Source of the DNA: Dendrocalamus latiflorus
Taxonomy: Eukaryota > Streptophyta > Magnoliopsida > Poales > Poaceae
Length of the DNA: 64,000 bases
Direction: 5' to 3'
Assembly (NCBI GenBank): GCA_017311315.1
Contig: CM029631.1
Location: 9,172,514-9,236,513, forward strand
Shown here: in pieces, positions 37,176 through 50,055 of the stretch
Position numbering within the stretch: the first letter of the stretch is position 1
Layout of the letters: each line of letters begins with the position of its first letter
Notes under the pieces: generated by a model
What the model was told of the DNA's origin: nothing
The model's database searches: none
What the model saw: the letters and a program-made list of their open reading frames with translations, nothing else
Program-made: the position numbers and the translations under genes

Positions 37176-38582
37176 TTATAGTCATAGGAGTATGTACTCC
37201 TATATACATATATACATATGTGTGTTACAATTATATGGATGTACCATGAGATAAATGGGCTATACATGAAATCCAGAATACCCCATGAATTAATGCAAGA
37301 ATATTACAATCTGATTTAAATAGAAATTATAAAAGAAGCTCACCGGCTAGGGCTAACTTGACTGCAACACAGCGGCAGTTGAAAAGGCCAAACTGATATA
37401 AGTGAACGGGATGTTTCACTAATCTCTTGGTACTACGTACGAATTAACGTGGTGTCACAGTCACTAATTGCCGTGGAGCGAAATCAATTGTAAAGCCGAA
37501 ACAATTGGACTTGTCATTGGCGCCATTAATATTAATCCTTCGGGGTCGAATTGTCCGCATCAAGATCTGGAGTGCCAAACACAAATTCGATCGAAAAACT
37601 TTTCAAGAACAAAACAAGACGAGATCTCGATCAGGAAAGAGGGCGAGAAAGAAACAAGGGGCTGTGTCCTCCTCGGTGTGTCAAGCAGTAAATCGGATGA
37701 CACAGATAGGAAAGAGACTAATAATCTAAATTAAATCCAAACCACACAATTATATATAGAACTTAAAAGGCCCACAAATTTTTAGAGTTATATGAAAATT
37801 GCTCTATTTTATAGTTATTCTAGTCTTTTTTTTCAATTAGCATAAATTAATGTGTATATCACGAACATAAATCATGTGAAAACGGCTAAGTATTGAAAAC
37901 CCATGAAACGCATCGGCAGAAAACTAAACTGTTGAGTAACGGCAACAAGTGATTGAGTTCCGTAGTTCCTCTTGTAGAAAACTATTGACTCTAGGGATAT
38001 AGTAATACGAAGAAGGCAAAATTGTTTGAAGCACACAAAGGACTTACCAAAATTGTTTAAAAGATCTCAAAAAATTACCATATGTAGGGAAAAAGAATGC
38101 TCTATCTATATATATCTTTGCAAAATGGCAAGTTAATTAAAACTAAATTGTATTTGTTAGATATAAAACGACAAATTATGTCCAAATGCAATGTAGTTTG
38201 ATTTTGAAATTATGCATAGCTACAGAATATGCCCTCCCCTATGTATGCTACTTTTTTTTTTTTGAGAATTTTAGAAACTCCAACTCGTTGGTTTCGCGAT
38301 TTTCAATAGCTCGCCTGTTTTCAGCAGATACACAATATATTTAGCTCACACGAGATACCCTGCTTTACAACACCATGTTTTGAGAAAAGAAAAACTATAG
38401 AGATTAACTTATATGTGAATTGTATGCCACATGATTCTCTGAATCAGAATTGCTGGAGGGGTGGATACCTAAGCTAGGTGTGTGGACCACAGAAATTCCC
38501 AATTAAATTTTGCTTAAAACTTGTTGTTCTGTAAGAAATGGACACAGCGTATATGTTGCAACATTCTCTTGTGAAGACTTAC

Positions 38583-38674
38583 CATATTTGGTGATGTGAA
38601 GCACCAAAGTCCATGTTGCGTGTTTCTTCGTCCCACAACCTTTCCACTTCTGATTCCGAGATGTTAGTGTGCAC
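38583..38674 (-). other. Possible orphan exon (unrecognised)
   Basis: On the minus strand a 92-bp open stretch sits between a GCATTAG acceptor and a strong ATG|GTAAGT donor. One frame reads VHTNISESEVERLWDEETRN and then MDFGASHHQIW. I do not recognise it and see no convincing partner exon, so it could be a captured gene fragment or chance. Confidence 0.2.
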
Positions 38675-39420
38675 CTAATGCAGATCAACTTCATGATCGT
38701 AAAAGTTAAGATTGATACATACTTCCCCCGGTATTAATTTGTATTCTTGTTTCAACTTGCACTTCTACAAAATGGAAGCCATCACGTCCACATGATCCGT
38801 CATATGCGAAACAAAGGCAACAATCAAAAGAATGATGGTTTCATGGCTAGAGTTTCTATGAAACGGACATTTTTTTTCTTTGCAAGGAGTGAGCTTAATT
38901 TCCTTCATAATGTTATTCTTATACATATGAAAATATTACTCCTTACTTTTTTTACTCATTATAATTACTCCCTACTTTCAAAATTACATGCCGCTACGAT
39001 ATGTCTTATATTAAAGAACTGTTCACTTATCTAGCTCTGTAGCAACGTTTTCTTTTAATTTTGGCTCTCTAGCACCCTTTTTTTTTTTTTGCAAAATAGC
39101 TCCCACCCCAAGCTAGAAAGGCGCTTTAGGCTCAGCAGGAGAAGAGCCAAGCGGCAAGGCGACGGGCGACGGGCCTTGACACTCCTTCACTGATGTGACA
39201 GCATGACCCAGGGCGTAGTAATAGTCGACCATGGCAACGAAAGTGTGGTGTGGGTTGTGGTGTGCATCAGCTAAGAACAAGGCGGAGCCAGAGCAACCGA
39301 GCTTCAGCGGTTACAAAGTGAGGAGTTGTGTGGCTGATCGTGTTTGAATGGCAGTTGCATTGAGGTAACATGCTTCCCTATTTATTCCTCTCGTTCTTCT
39401 TTTTAGGTTCTTCTCGGAAG

Positions 39421-39845
39421 CCTGGCACCGGCAGTTGAGCAACAGGGCACAGGCGCACTGGAGGCCTGCCAACATACGACCACCAGCGATGGTCGACCGC
39501 TCCGGGCCACGATCACGTGCGATGGTTGATGGTTTCTGACTTACAACCACAAGGTGTGATCGACGGCTTCTGATTTATGACCACGAGCGCTGGTCGATGT
39601 GTTACGACTTACGACCATGAGGTGTGATCGATGTCTTCCGACTTATGACCACAAGCGCTTGTCGATGTGTTCCAACTTACGATCACGAGGTGTCCACGAT
39701 GGCTTCTGACTTACAACCACGAATGATGGTCGTTGTCTTCCGACGTATGACCACGAGCTATTGTTGAAGGCTCTCGATTTAGGACCACGAGCTATTGTCG
39801 AATTATAGATTAGGATCGTATGTTTCTGCACATCATGTAAATGCT
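39421..39845 (-). mobile_element. Inverted copy of the 34-bp array element (copy B)
   Basis: This is the reverse complement of the 25.8-26.4 kb element: it shares the flank reading GGCACCGGCAGTTGAGCAAC..GGGCACAGGCGCACTGGAGG and then about ten 34-bp units (39473-39810) with starts every 34 bp (39541, 39575, 39609, 39643, 39677, 39711, 39745, 39779). The last spacing is 2 bp short. It lies about 0.8 kb upstream of the YABBY TATA box. Confidence 0.85.
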
Positions 39846-40628
39846 TTCCAAGTTGTCGGGCCTCACTAAAGGATCTGGAGTAAGCAGGGGAGGCCGCAAG
39901 TCTCTGACCTTCATGCCTCCCTTTCTTAGCCTTTCTTTTTACTAAGTCTATGAACTTAGTATAACAAGATATTAAATTATGCTGTACTTGTTGTATAACT
40001 CTAATACTTTTGAAAAATATAGTTATATTTATTACACAATTGTAACAGTTGTAATATCTTATATCTGTATGTGATTAATTTATATTGTTATAATCTGATT
40101 CCATCAAAATAAGTTATGTAGATTTTTCATTTTTTCCCCTTGATTAATAAGATAATTTTTAGAATTTTTTCTAACTTAAGGACTATATTATATAATTTTC
40201 TAGACCTCTAAATCAATAGAAGTACCTGGAATATCAACAGATGTTTGTATGTAGACATATAGACGTAGATGTAATATTTTGATGTTGCTGGTATAAACAT
40301 CAGTGACTTGTTATAGTTTTGGTTGTAGCATAATTAAAGTCTTGTGTATATGTATTTTTAATCAACACATGCATAGCATACGAGCCCCCTTCCATAAGTT
40401 CCTCGTCCGCTCCTAGGATTAAGAGTGTTTTTCTTAAAAAAAACACCTTGAGCCACCATAATTACAAAGGACCAATCTATCTAGATATATAAGTGGCTGC
40501 TGAGTAGTTACATGCAGACGATCCTTCCATTCCATGGGCATAAAGAGGGAGCCCCCAACCATTCGTTGTTGCAATCATATTAGCATTCATCAACCCCGCC
40601 CTTCACATGAGCCACAACAAAAAGGCCA
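39846..40628 (+). promoter_or_regulatory. Proximal upstream region of the YABBY gene
   Basis: The 780 bp between the inverted 34-bp array element and the YABBY TATA box. It is AT-rich (39950-40400) and becomes C-rich near the promoter. No specific binding site is asserted. Confidence 0.4.
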
Positions 40629-40975
40629 CTATATATCTGCCCCCACACCTCCCGCTTGCACCACCAAGCTTCTCTCTCTCTCGCTACAATTAAACCAGAA
40701 AATAGGAAGCTAGATAGCTCAATCCCTCCTCCCTCACTCTCGTATACATCTCTGTACTTAATTTACACGTTGTGTTCGTATAAATATATCAGGCAGCCAT
40801 CTAGCTGTAGTTAGCTAACTATACCTTCCAATCGGCCTGTCTGACCACTGGTCCTTCACTTCGTGTTCTTCCTCTTCCTTCCTTCGTATATATTCATCTT
40901 CCTCTTCTTCTCTCTTGGTCATCTTCTCAACTGTCGGCATATCGATCGCGCGGCGTGCCGTCGGGACCGGAAGGA
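40629..40975 (+). promoter_or_regulatory. Core promoter and 5' UTR of the YABBY gene
   Basis: A TATA box (CTATATATC, 40629-40637) lies about 340 bp upstream of the YABBY ATG, followed by a C-rich stretch and a CT-rich tract (40669-40684) typical of plant 5' leaders. Transcription probably starts near 40660-40670 (inferred), giving a leader of about 310 nt. The sequence just before the ATG is purine-rich (GGAAGGAATG). No intron is evident in the leader. Confidence 0.6.
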
Positions 40976-43900
40976 ATGTCGGCACAGATAGCGCCGGCGC
41001 CGGCGGAGCATGTGTGCTACGTGCACTGCAACTTCTGCAACACAATTCTCGCGGTATTATGTTTTCTGGCCCCCCATCTCTGATCTCTCTCGCTCCCTCC
41101 TGCTCTTTTCTTCTGAAGTGCAGATCTACAAAGAGAGATGCATGGAATGATTGGTTGCGTAGCTCATCGTTAATTGTGTAGGATTTGTCCAGTTCCTTGA
41201 GAGATTTCGTCTTTTTCTTTAAATTTGTTGGAAAGGTGTCAAAGAGAGATCTGATTTCTTCATCTTTTCTTTAGCTACCGTCCTTAATTTGTTTTGGAAA
41301 CAGTGCTCAAAGAATTTTCCTTTCCTTTTCTACTCGCTAATTCAGTAGGACTTTTGAAAGGGAGTGTCAAGGTCAGCACGCATTGAAAATTGAGCTGCCT
41401 CTCGTCTGAACGAATCTATGGATATCTACATGATTAGAGACTTGGCCTAGTGGAAGGATGTCCACTGTACGTATGTATTGTGTGTGCTTTCATATGGTTT
41501 TTAGGCGAATTTGAACTTTCATTAAATAGTATACCATCCTTCTTGTTATTAATTCTTTCTCAAATATTTCCCCCCTTATTTCTTCTTTTTCCTGGGAAAT
41601 TAATACATATATACATACACACGCACGCACGTGTCTGTGACTAGAGCTTGAATAAACCAGTCGATTTCTTGCCACGTGATGTACTAAGTGCTGATTGCAT
41701 ATGGTAATTCTTTTCTTTTCCAAGAAGATTAGCATGGCTCATTCAACACCTTTTTTTTACATATTTCAGTTCTAATGGATTGTTTTTAACTAGTCGAAGC
41801 AATTTGTGGGTTTTACATGTATATTTTTTCTACTCGAATTGCAACAAAGAGCATACAATAACAACAATAGCTTTAGTGTATAACTGATAACTAATTCTCT
41901 CCGTTTACGTGAGCTAAACCTTCTTACTCGTCTTCCTCCTCCTTCAAGCACAAAGGGCAATGACATATACCCAAAAAGTATATAACTATAAAAGCAAGTT
42001 TAGTTATCGATCCAGTAGCAATGAAATGTTTGCCGTATTTTTGCTATTTTTTAATTATTGGAGTCAAGTCAGCTTTTTTTAGGAAACGATAGCTTGAAAC
42101 TATTATATGCTAGAATGCTTGCAAAATATCCACACTTTTTTGGAATAGAGGAAGAACAGTATCATACTGTACTAGGTGACTCGTCACCAAGAAAATCCAA
42201 ATGTATGCTTCCTGATTTTCTTATTTTTCCTCTTCTTCATGCTCCTGTGCTTTGTCTTGATTTTCTTGGTTGTTATTCTTTGATGTTTAGAAAGTGTAGA
42301 TATTAATTTGGACATAATCGAAACTAATGTTTTGTGCACGCGCTCATCAATCCCCCCCCCCCCCCCCCCCCGATAGGGGTATATATTGAATTGGTTGCAA
42401 TTGGCAAGGAATTGAAGAGAATTGTCTACTAACTCTCTGTGTGTAGTGTAATGGTTGAAAAGAGTTAATAGGTTCAAAATGAAACGAGTAGAAGTTAAAG
42501 TAAAAAAATAAAAACACTACAAATAAATGCTTATGACTAAAAGGAAATATTAAAATGATGCTTAGTACTCATGGTGGAGCTTATATGCTTAGTTTCGTTC
42601 CCTTTTTTTTTTGCCTTTTTTTGGATCTTGTCCTTGCTTTGGAATTAGTATTGCTCGTACTTATTCCCCTCAGCCGGCGAGTGCCATCAATATATCTTTA
42701 GTGTGATTCGTACATATGGCACATACCTGAACTTCAAATCCTATTTGACTTCATGAGTGCATACTTGACGTACGTAATTACAGGCAAATTGTGCTACATC
42801 ACTGGTGTGGAATCTTTTCTAGCACGTATAGCTACATGATCTTTCCCAAGATCTCTTGTATGAACTTGAAAGCAGCTTCAATTAATGCCGTCTCTCTCTC
42901 GCTTAACAAAGATAAACTACGTACTGATCTCTCGTACATCACCCACTAATGTTAATGGTTCAGGTGCAGGTGATATGTACATCGTGATGCATATGTCTAG
43001 TGTAGATTTTGTAGATGCATGCAGGATCTTGCCTTCTCTGAACTTTTGCTGAAACTCCAATGCCGTCTCCTCTCTCCTACCCAAAGATAAGAATCGAAGG
43101 AGATCGATCTTGTTGACACCTGCATGCATGACCCACTAAAATGTACTATGCACAGTTTGTGCTTGAGCGTGAGGTAGCATTTTTCTTTCCTACACTGTTT
43201 ATAGGTGAAATCTATCATTTTTGCTAGTATTTTGTGGATAGGTCAGAGAGAGAGCATGGAGCAGAAGTGGGAGGAGGGAGCATGCCATGCCGTGCAAATG
43301 CATGCTTTTTTAAAAAAAAAACATATCAAAATATATAGTAATGCATGCTTCTATCACAACGTACTACCTCCTTTAGTGCCGGTTTTTGTGCAACATATCG
43401 AGTGTGATTTTAGCTAACTCTCTTCATGGAACTATGGTAGCACACGCAATCATTTGTAGATGCATTCAACTCACTTAGGCCTCACTCATTTCAGGTTCAG
43501 CTTCAGCTTCTGGCTTATTTTTCACTATTCATAAATTTCGTCCTTTTCTGAATTTTTGGCTTTTTTAGCTTTTTTGCCGGTTCTTTTTTTCGTATTCGTT
43601 CACATTGTCCGTAATGAGCTAACATATTTTTCTATTTTTAATTTTTTAAATTTAATTATGCTAAATAAGACACCTTCAGTTACAGTAAAATTTCAGCCGC
43701 TACAGTACAATTTCAGCCATAAGCCACAGCTTTTCAGCCCAACCGAGCGGGATCTTAATCTGTTTACTGTTTTTTATGGGAGTGCGTGCCCAAAAAGGAG
43801 GGTGAGGAATCAAACAGTAGGCCCTGGTTCTTCAGGCTGGGTGTTCGCAGTGCACCCAAAGAAAATTGAAAAGAAAATGGAAAGGGCAAGGGAACCCATG

Positions 43901-46900
43901 GGCAGGCATTGGAAAAGGTGCCCCAGCTCTGATTTGATCAGTAGAGCCCTGATAAAAGTCATGGAGCAACAGTTTTACAGGTAGGAGTAAAAGAGAAAGA
44001 ACAAGTCCAGAGCAAATGGCTATGGCTGGGTTCTTTTGAAGATGCCTTTTGAAAAATTTACTCCTTGTTCGTTTGTAAATACTATGTATTGCGTGTCTGC
44101 ACCAGCCTTTTGAAAATGCATTAATACTTGATTTTACTGCTTGTTCGTTTGTAAAAACTGAAAATGTTCCTTTGGAATTTAGCATTTGTTACATTTCACG
44201 ATGCTGTTTATTTTTCTTTTCTCCCCTTTTCCTTGCTGTTCATTTCTTGCTGTGCACCTGCTCATGTGTGTTTGAAATAGTAAACACGTACCCACTGCTT
44301 GCATTTATTTCTTGGACTATCAATATTCTTTACTGGATTCCTCGCAAAAAAAAATCTTTACTGATTAATTAAGGAAAACTAACATTGTTCACCTTGTGAT
44401 AAAACTGCAGGTCAGTGTTCCAAGTAATAGCATGCTAAACATCGTGACCGTCCGATGTGGGCACTGCACTAGTCTGTTGTCAGTGAACTTGAGAGGATTG
44501 ATGCAATCACTCCCAGTTCAAGATCATTTCCAGGTTGACATGAATATTAATCATTTGTGCAAGATCTCTGTGCATGAAATTATGAAGACAACCCTCTCAT
44601 ATATTTCATCTAAAGGGAGGATCGAATTAAATCCAATTGTTCTTGCAAATAATATAACCATGCCTACATGTCTGCAAAATTTTGCAAAAATGGTACATGC
44701 GTCTTGTTTGTTACAGATAGCGTGCTACTCATTCTGCATTATTTCTTCCTACTATCATACAGGCTAGAAAGATGGTAAGTCTCAGAACTAGAAGGAAGGC
44801 ATGGAGATGCCAAACTCCTAGCTTACCCTACCTATACAGAGAAAAGCCAACATGCATGGGTCATGTCATGCTTGAATACCTTTATGCAGTAGAGTACAGA
44901 TTACAGCATGCACTGTTTGCTCACAGGAAAGAGTTTTAAAGCTTGCACATGCAAAAACACCAAGATCTCTAGTGTCGTGCACCAGATAGTTCAGTGCTTT
45001 CTTACTAAATTCAAACAACATTTTTACATAATTTATGCTCTTTGTGTCAAACTCTGGGCTCTGAATATATGTTAGCATTGGTTTGTATTATATATGCTAT
45101 GCCATACTGAAATGGTTATATTACAATGTCCTTTATTTTAAAATGGGGATTTAAGTTAAATTAATTTGATTGTTTCAATTGGTGGCAGGAGAATTTCAAG
45201 ACCCATAATATCAATTTTCGTGAAAACTACTCTGAATACGATTCGTCTTCTAAATACCGAATGCCGATGATGTTCTCAACACAGAGTGACCCAGAACATA
45301 TGCTGCACGTGCGACGTAAGATCAATGCATATATGTTAGATCAATTTTTAGTTTGTGAACTAAACTTTCTTCTCCCCTCTTGAACAATATAAATAAACTA
45401 CACATTTTATGGATTATTGCTTTTCTTTACAACGAAATCTAACAAAATCAGCCATTGCACGAAAAAAATCTTACAAAATAGGATCGGTGTGCGGATGTAC
45501 TTCAGGATGATATGCATCTCACTTGGCATCTAACTTAGGAACAAAACAGAAACATAAACTTTTAAAAAAAAAAGAACAGAGAGAGGAAATTTAAATATTG
45601 TAATATTTAATATAAGAATTAGGGCATACATTAATACATCACACAAATAATATAATACCCACATTATGTACGTCATACATCTTTCAAAAAGAACTCTATG
45701 CAAACGTTATATGATTTTGATTAAAACCACGCCCATCTCTTAAAATTAAATAATAATATACCATAATACAGAGTTATTCTTAAAAATGAACTAACTTTCA
45801 ATTATCATCACATTCTGTGTTTCTATGATCAATTATTAGAATTTGAGTTTGTAATGTATTCCACATCCGATGAAGCTCTAAAAGTTTGTAGTTAGCACAC
45901 AAAACCATTTGTAGTTCATCATATAATTAGAGTGCTGCAACACTTCGAGACAGAAAACAATTATAAAAACTCTCTGATAGGAATCTTCGGGACTTTTTTT
46001 ACGCATGGTATGGTCTATCCAATTAATCAAAATTAATATAGATATAATTAAGAGTGCATATTTCCTTATTAATATTTTCTTATCGCGCCTTTGTAACATA
46101 TAATGTTTTTTATTTTTTGAAGTGAATGTTATCTACATGTTTGGTACCTCTGATGACTTAATATTGGTGAACTTTTGCATTAACAGCTCCTCAGAAGAGG
46201 CAGCGGATTCCGTCAGCGTATAACAGATTTATTAAGTGAGTTCAATCAATTAATTTCAAGTTTGCTCTTCCATTGTCAATAGTTTTTTTAGATGATACAA
46301 TAAACCTGCTGTCTTCTACTAACAGTATAATTTTGACACATTAACATTACAGGGAAGAGATTCGGAGGATAAAAACAAACAACCCTGACATAAGCCACAG
46401 AGAAGCCTTCAGCACCGCAGCAAAGAATGTTAGTATGTTTTACATAACACATAAGTGTACATCTCAGCATCTCTATGTGTATATTTACACATGGGATCAG
46501 CTAGTTGTATTACCACAATTCACAAGTCACAACTACTTCACAATTGATCATAATGCATATTGATAGTAGCATGAGATCCATATATAGGGGTTACAGAGGC
46601 AACCACATGAACAATGTTTTTTGAAACCAAACCACATGAACAATGTTGTCTGATCTTAAAAGTTACTGCTAACTAGATTACATTGATTGCATATGCTCTG
46701 CCATTTGCTTTCTCTAAAACATAAATTTTGTTAGCCAATTGATTATTCAACTGATGTCAGCAAATTACTCCATTTCTAATCTTTCTTAAAAAAATATTAA
46801 TCCAGATGGGCAAATATATCTAAATATTTTTTTTGTTTGCGACGAGCTATATCTAAATCTCTCCAGAAACAATTAGTAGAGACAACTCCTACTTAATTTA

Positions 46901-47034
46901 CATCACTACTGATTTTATTTCAGTGGGCGCATTTCCCGAACATTCATGTTGGGCTAGGCTCCCATGAGAGCAGCAAGAAGCTCGACGAAGCCATCGCGGC
47001 GCCTGGTCCACAGAAAGTTCACGGTCTCTACTGA
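40976..47034 (+). CDS. Sh1: YABBY transcription factor, OsYABBY2 / cereal Sh1 type, six exons, 187 aa
   Basis: Exons read from the sequence: 40976-41053, 44411-44533, 45189-45315, 46187-46235, 46353-46428, 46924-47034 (564 nt including TGA). Every intron is GT...AG. The protein opens MSAQIAPAPAEHVCYVHC. It has a C2C2 zinc finger (Cys18, Cys21, Cys42, Cys45), a variable linker (about residues 65-108) and the HMG-like YABBY domain (about 110-163, including RIPSAYNRFIKEEIRRIK and AKNWAHFPNIH), and it ends KVHGLY. YABBY proteins are nuclear DNA-binding regulators of lateral organ polarity; in cereals this subtype (OsYABBY2, sorghum SH1) controls the seed abscission layer. Subtype assignment rests on remembered similarity of both termini and the domain, not on a search. 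The allele looks functional: exons 2 and 3 are present and the intron-4 donor is a normal GT. One oddity is PPQKRQR at 110-116, where I recall PPEKRQR as usual. The start is the first ATG giving the family N-terminus. Confidence 0.95.
42885..43140 (+). repeat. Duplicated module inside YABBY intron 1
   Basis: Two related segments run from ATGCCGTCTC through AAAGATAA to GACC or ATC followed by ACCCACTAA: one at 42885-42950, the other at 43060-43140, in direct orientation about 180 bp apart. The second carries an insertion with CTGCATGCATG. Between them lie GCAGGTGATATG-type and RY-like CATGCA words. Confidence 0.5.
43479..43754 (-). mobile_element. MITE in YABBY intron 1 (same family as 29927-30194)
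   Basis: This segment is a reverse-complement relative of the element at 29927-30194. Shared words include CTTCTGGCTTATTTTTCACTATTC, read here in two overlapping parts, then CCGGTTCTTTTTT, GTATTCGTTCACA and GCCATAAGCCACAGC. It ends AGCCCAACCGAGCGGGATCTT. It is AT-rich and non-coding, and the termini are degenerate. The non-autonomous class is inferred from size and terminal symmetry. Confidence 0.6.
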
Positions 47035-47290
47035 GACATACCTACATGCTTGATTTCATATTGTAAGTAAGTTAAGAAAAACCTATCTTATATATTAATC
47101 AGTAAGTTAAGAAAAACCTATCTTATATATTAATCAGTAAGTTAAGAAAAACCTATCTTATATATTAATCAGTTTGTTAGTGCGTACATAGATGAGTGAG
47201 TAATGCATGAAGTGAGAAAGAAGCATACGAGAACATGAAGCCAGTGACCATGAAAGACTGAATAAAACCCTCACCATGTTGTTATTTAAT
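47035..47290 (+). other. YABBY 3' UTR with poly(A) signal
   Basis: The stretch after the TGA stop includes three 35-bp tandem repeats (47066-47170) and an AATAAA signal at 47261-47266, so the transcript probably ends near 47280-47290. The exact cleavage site cannot be seen from sequence. Confidence 0.6.
47066..47170 (+). repeat. Three perfect 35-bp tandem repeats in the YABBY 3' UTR
   Basis: Units 47066-47100, 47101-47135 and 47136-47170 are identical, each beginning AGTAAGTTAAGAAAAACC and ending ATATATTAATC. They start 31 bp after the stop codon. Perfect identity implies recent expansion. Confidence 0.95.
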
Positions 47291-47447
47291 TGTTTCGAAT
47301 TAATTATCCCGTTTGCGAATATTTATATATTAGAAAATGGAAAGTGCAGATCAAATACTTTAGTCTTAAGGGAATTGTGTTAATTTGAAGTCTTGATAAA
47401 AACATCTAATTAAGATATAGTCTGTATTCGGCTTTCTGCACATGGCC

Positions 47448-48139
<692 letters not shown>

Positions 48140-50055
48140 CTGTTTCTTTTAAACCCTTTGTTAATTTGTGCGAAACCTTCAACCATGTCATTCTATATAT
48201 AGAGGACCCTTAATCAAAGAGCCAGAAGTCTGTGGGAATGACGAGCGCTATATTAGCTGCGACCAGATGTTAAATTTCTTGCACAAGTGTAATCCAGATG
48301 CACAACCTATTCCATTCCAAACAAACTAATAGTAGGTGAACAATTTTCAGTAAATTTGTTTCAGCTATCAACAGTTTTTGAAAAAAAATGTATAAAAGAG
48401 AAGTTTGTCCGTAGTCCCACCCCTCCAACGATTCTACCATCCCACCCAAAAAAACCAAACCACCCTAAAAAGGGCTAAAAACCCCCGAAAAACTCTAACC
48501 CACACACAACTAACTTAAACCCCACACACCCACAATCACGAGTTCCGAATTTATACTATCGTTTATATTAGATTAGTTGCAAAGTACCAACACCTTACTA
48601 GTTTTAAAAAATAAGGTTGAAGCTCTGCCATTCATTAAAAGAAGATGAGCTATCAACAGCTAAACTCATGTACACTTTGAGAGAAAATTTTAGATGTTAC
48701 TTGATGGGATTTAGCGGAACTGTTGAGGACTCCCATCGTCCATAAAGTTATCGAGGATAATTTGCTCCACGTCCGTTCCATTAGGGCAAATCCGCTTCAC
48801 GGGTATTCAGAGCAAATTGATATATCCCAACTCAAAATTTAAAAGTCGTGTTTTCATTTTGTGGGAGTGCATGGAAGAACTAGTTAGCGTACAAAAATAT
48901 GGATACCATTTTGTCTACTGCAAATACAGTACCTTTGATCAACTTTATCGACGTTGTATATACTGGTTGATTTACCCAGCTAGTCCTTACCGTAGATGTC
49001 TAGAAGATCCCTGTCTTCTAGAGAGAGAGAGAGAGAGAGAGAGTAGATTAGAATTCATCAAGTCTGAGGCACGTCGGTTGCATTGAACTCACACGAACGG
49101 AGCCCTACAATTCCACAACAACCAATGCACTGCCCTAGATGCACCTCATTCGATCTCTCCCCTAGAAATTCCAGACTGATCTACTGCTATTTGAGATTAT
49201 AAGTTTAGATCTCTGACATTTTTTTACTTAGCAGCTGAAAATACATTGTAATTGCTGTTAGGTTTTTTAGCGTAATTAAATTCTATAAAAAATAAAAAAA
49301 GTTATATCATTACAAACAATACAAAAAACCCCCAAAAAATAATGAAAGTAAGAAACGAGAAGGAGAAACTCGTTGAAGCAGAACCTTAACTTTGCTTGGC
49401 GCCATCGAGCGGGATCATGCAGTGCTAGCAGTAGTACTTAATTCCTTATTTACTTCATCCATTAAAATTCATCTGCGTGCAGCTAGTATATAGCTAGCTA
49501 GCTCCTCGAGACATGCATACGCTAGCTTACCGTGGATTGCGGCGATGGCATCGGTCGCGTATGATCGCATGCATTCGATCGTTCTGCCGTGCATGGCCCT
49601 ACACGTCCCCGCACCAATCTCGATGCAGCAGCGACGCAGCTGGTACCTCCATTTATGTGCTGGAGAAATTAATGAACGGAGTCTCTAGCTCAGCTCAGCT
49701 CAGCTCACTGCTCACTGACCGGGCTACTTGCGTTTTGCGTTGTTTTTGCTACTAGGGGCCAGAGACAGAATGACAGTGGCTCATATAATATTTGCATTGA
49801 ATACTTGAGCCACCGTGATTCAGTTCTTGAAAGAATAGGACGAAAACGCTAAAGACGTCAGAGCAGATTTCCTAGCTTACAGAAAAGAGACACCGTCTTT
49901 TCACCTTCTGGTTTGCTCCGAGATTCGCACCCACGTAGCTAGGCCGCTCATTGTTACTGTAGCATAGCGTTGCTTGGACCTCGTATGGAAGCAGGAATTT
50001 CGTGTAATTTCTATGGCATTTATGTTCCGATACAAAATCCCGTGGAATTCCTGTG
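48140..50055. other. Intergenic downstream of the YABBY gene
   Basis: No gene. A decayed relative of the GATCATTTGGGCTT MITE may lie at 49225-49425 (GCGTAATTAAATTCTATAAA, GAGCGGGATCATGC). Confidence 0.4.
49020..49043. repeat. (GA)n microsatellite
   Basis: Twelve GA units. Confidence 0.9.

Larger units (their letters stand above)
35951..39420. other. Intergenic upstream of the YABBY gene, mostly unrecognised
   Basis: AT-rich with the (TA)(GT) microsatellite at 37129 and the orphan exon candidate at 38583-38674. No gene is called. Confidence 0.45.
41054..44410 (+). other. Large intron 1 of the YABBY gene
   Basis: This 3357-bp intron (GTATTATG...CTGCAG) separates the first zinc-finger cysteine pair from the second. 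It holds no recognisable gene. It contains a C-homopolymer (about 42353-42371), a locally duplicated module (42885-42950 and 43060-43140) and a MITE (43479-43754). Long first introns of plant developmental genes often carry regulatory sequence; that is only an inference here. Confidence 0.85.
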
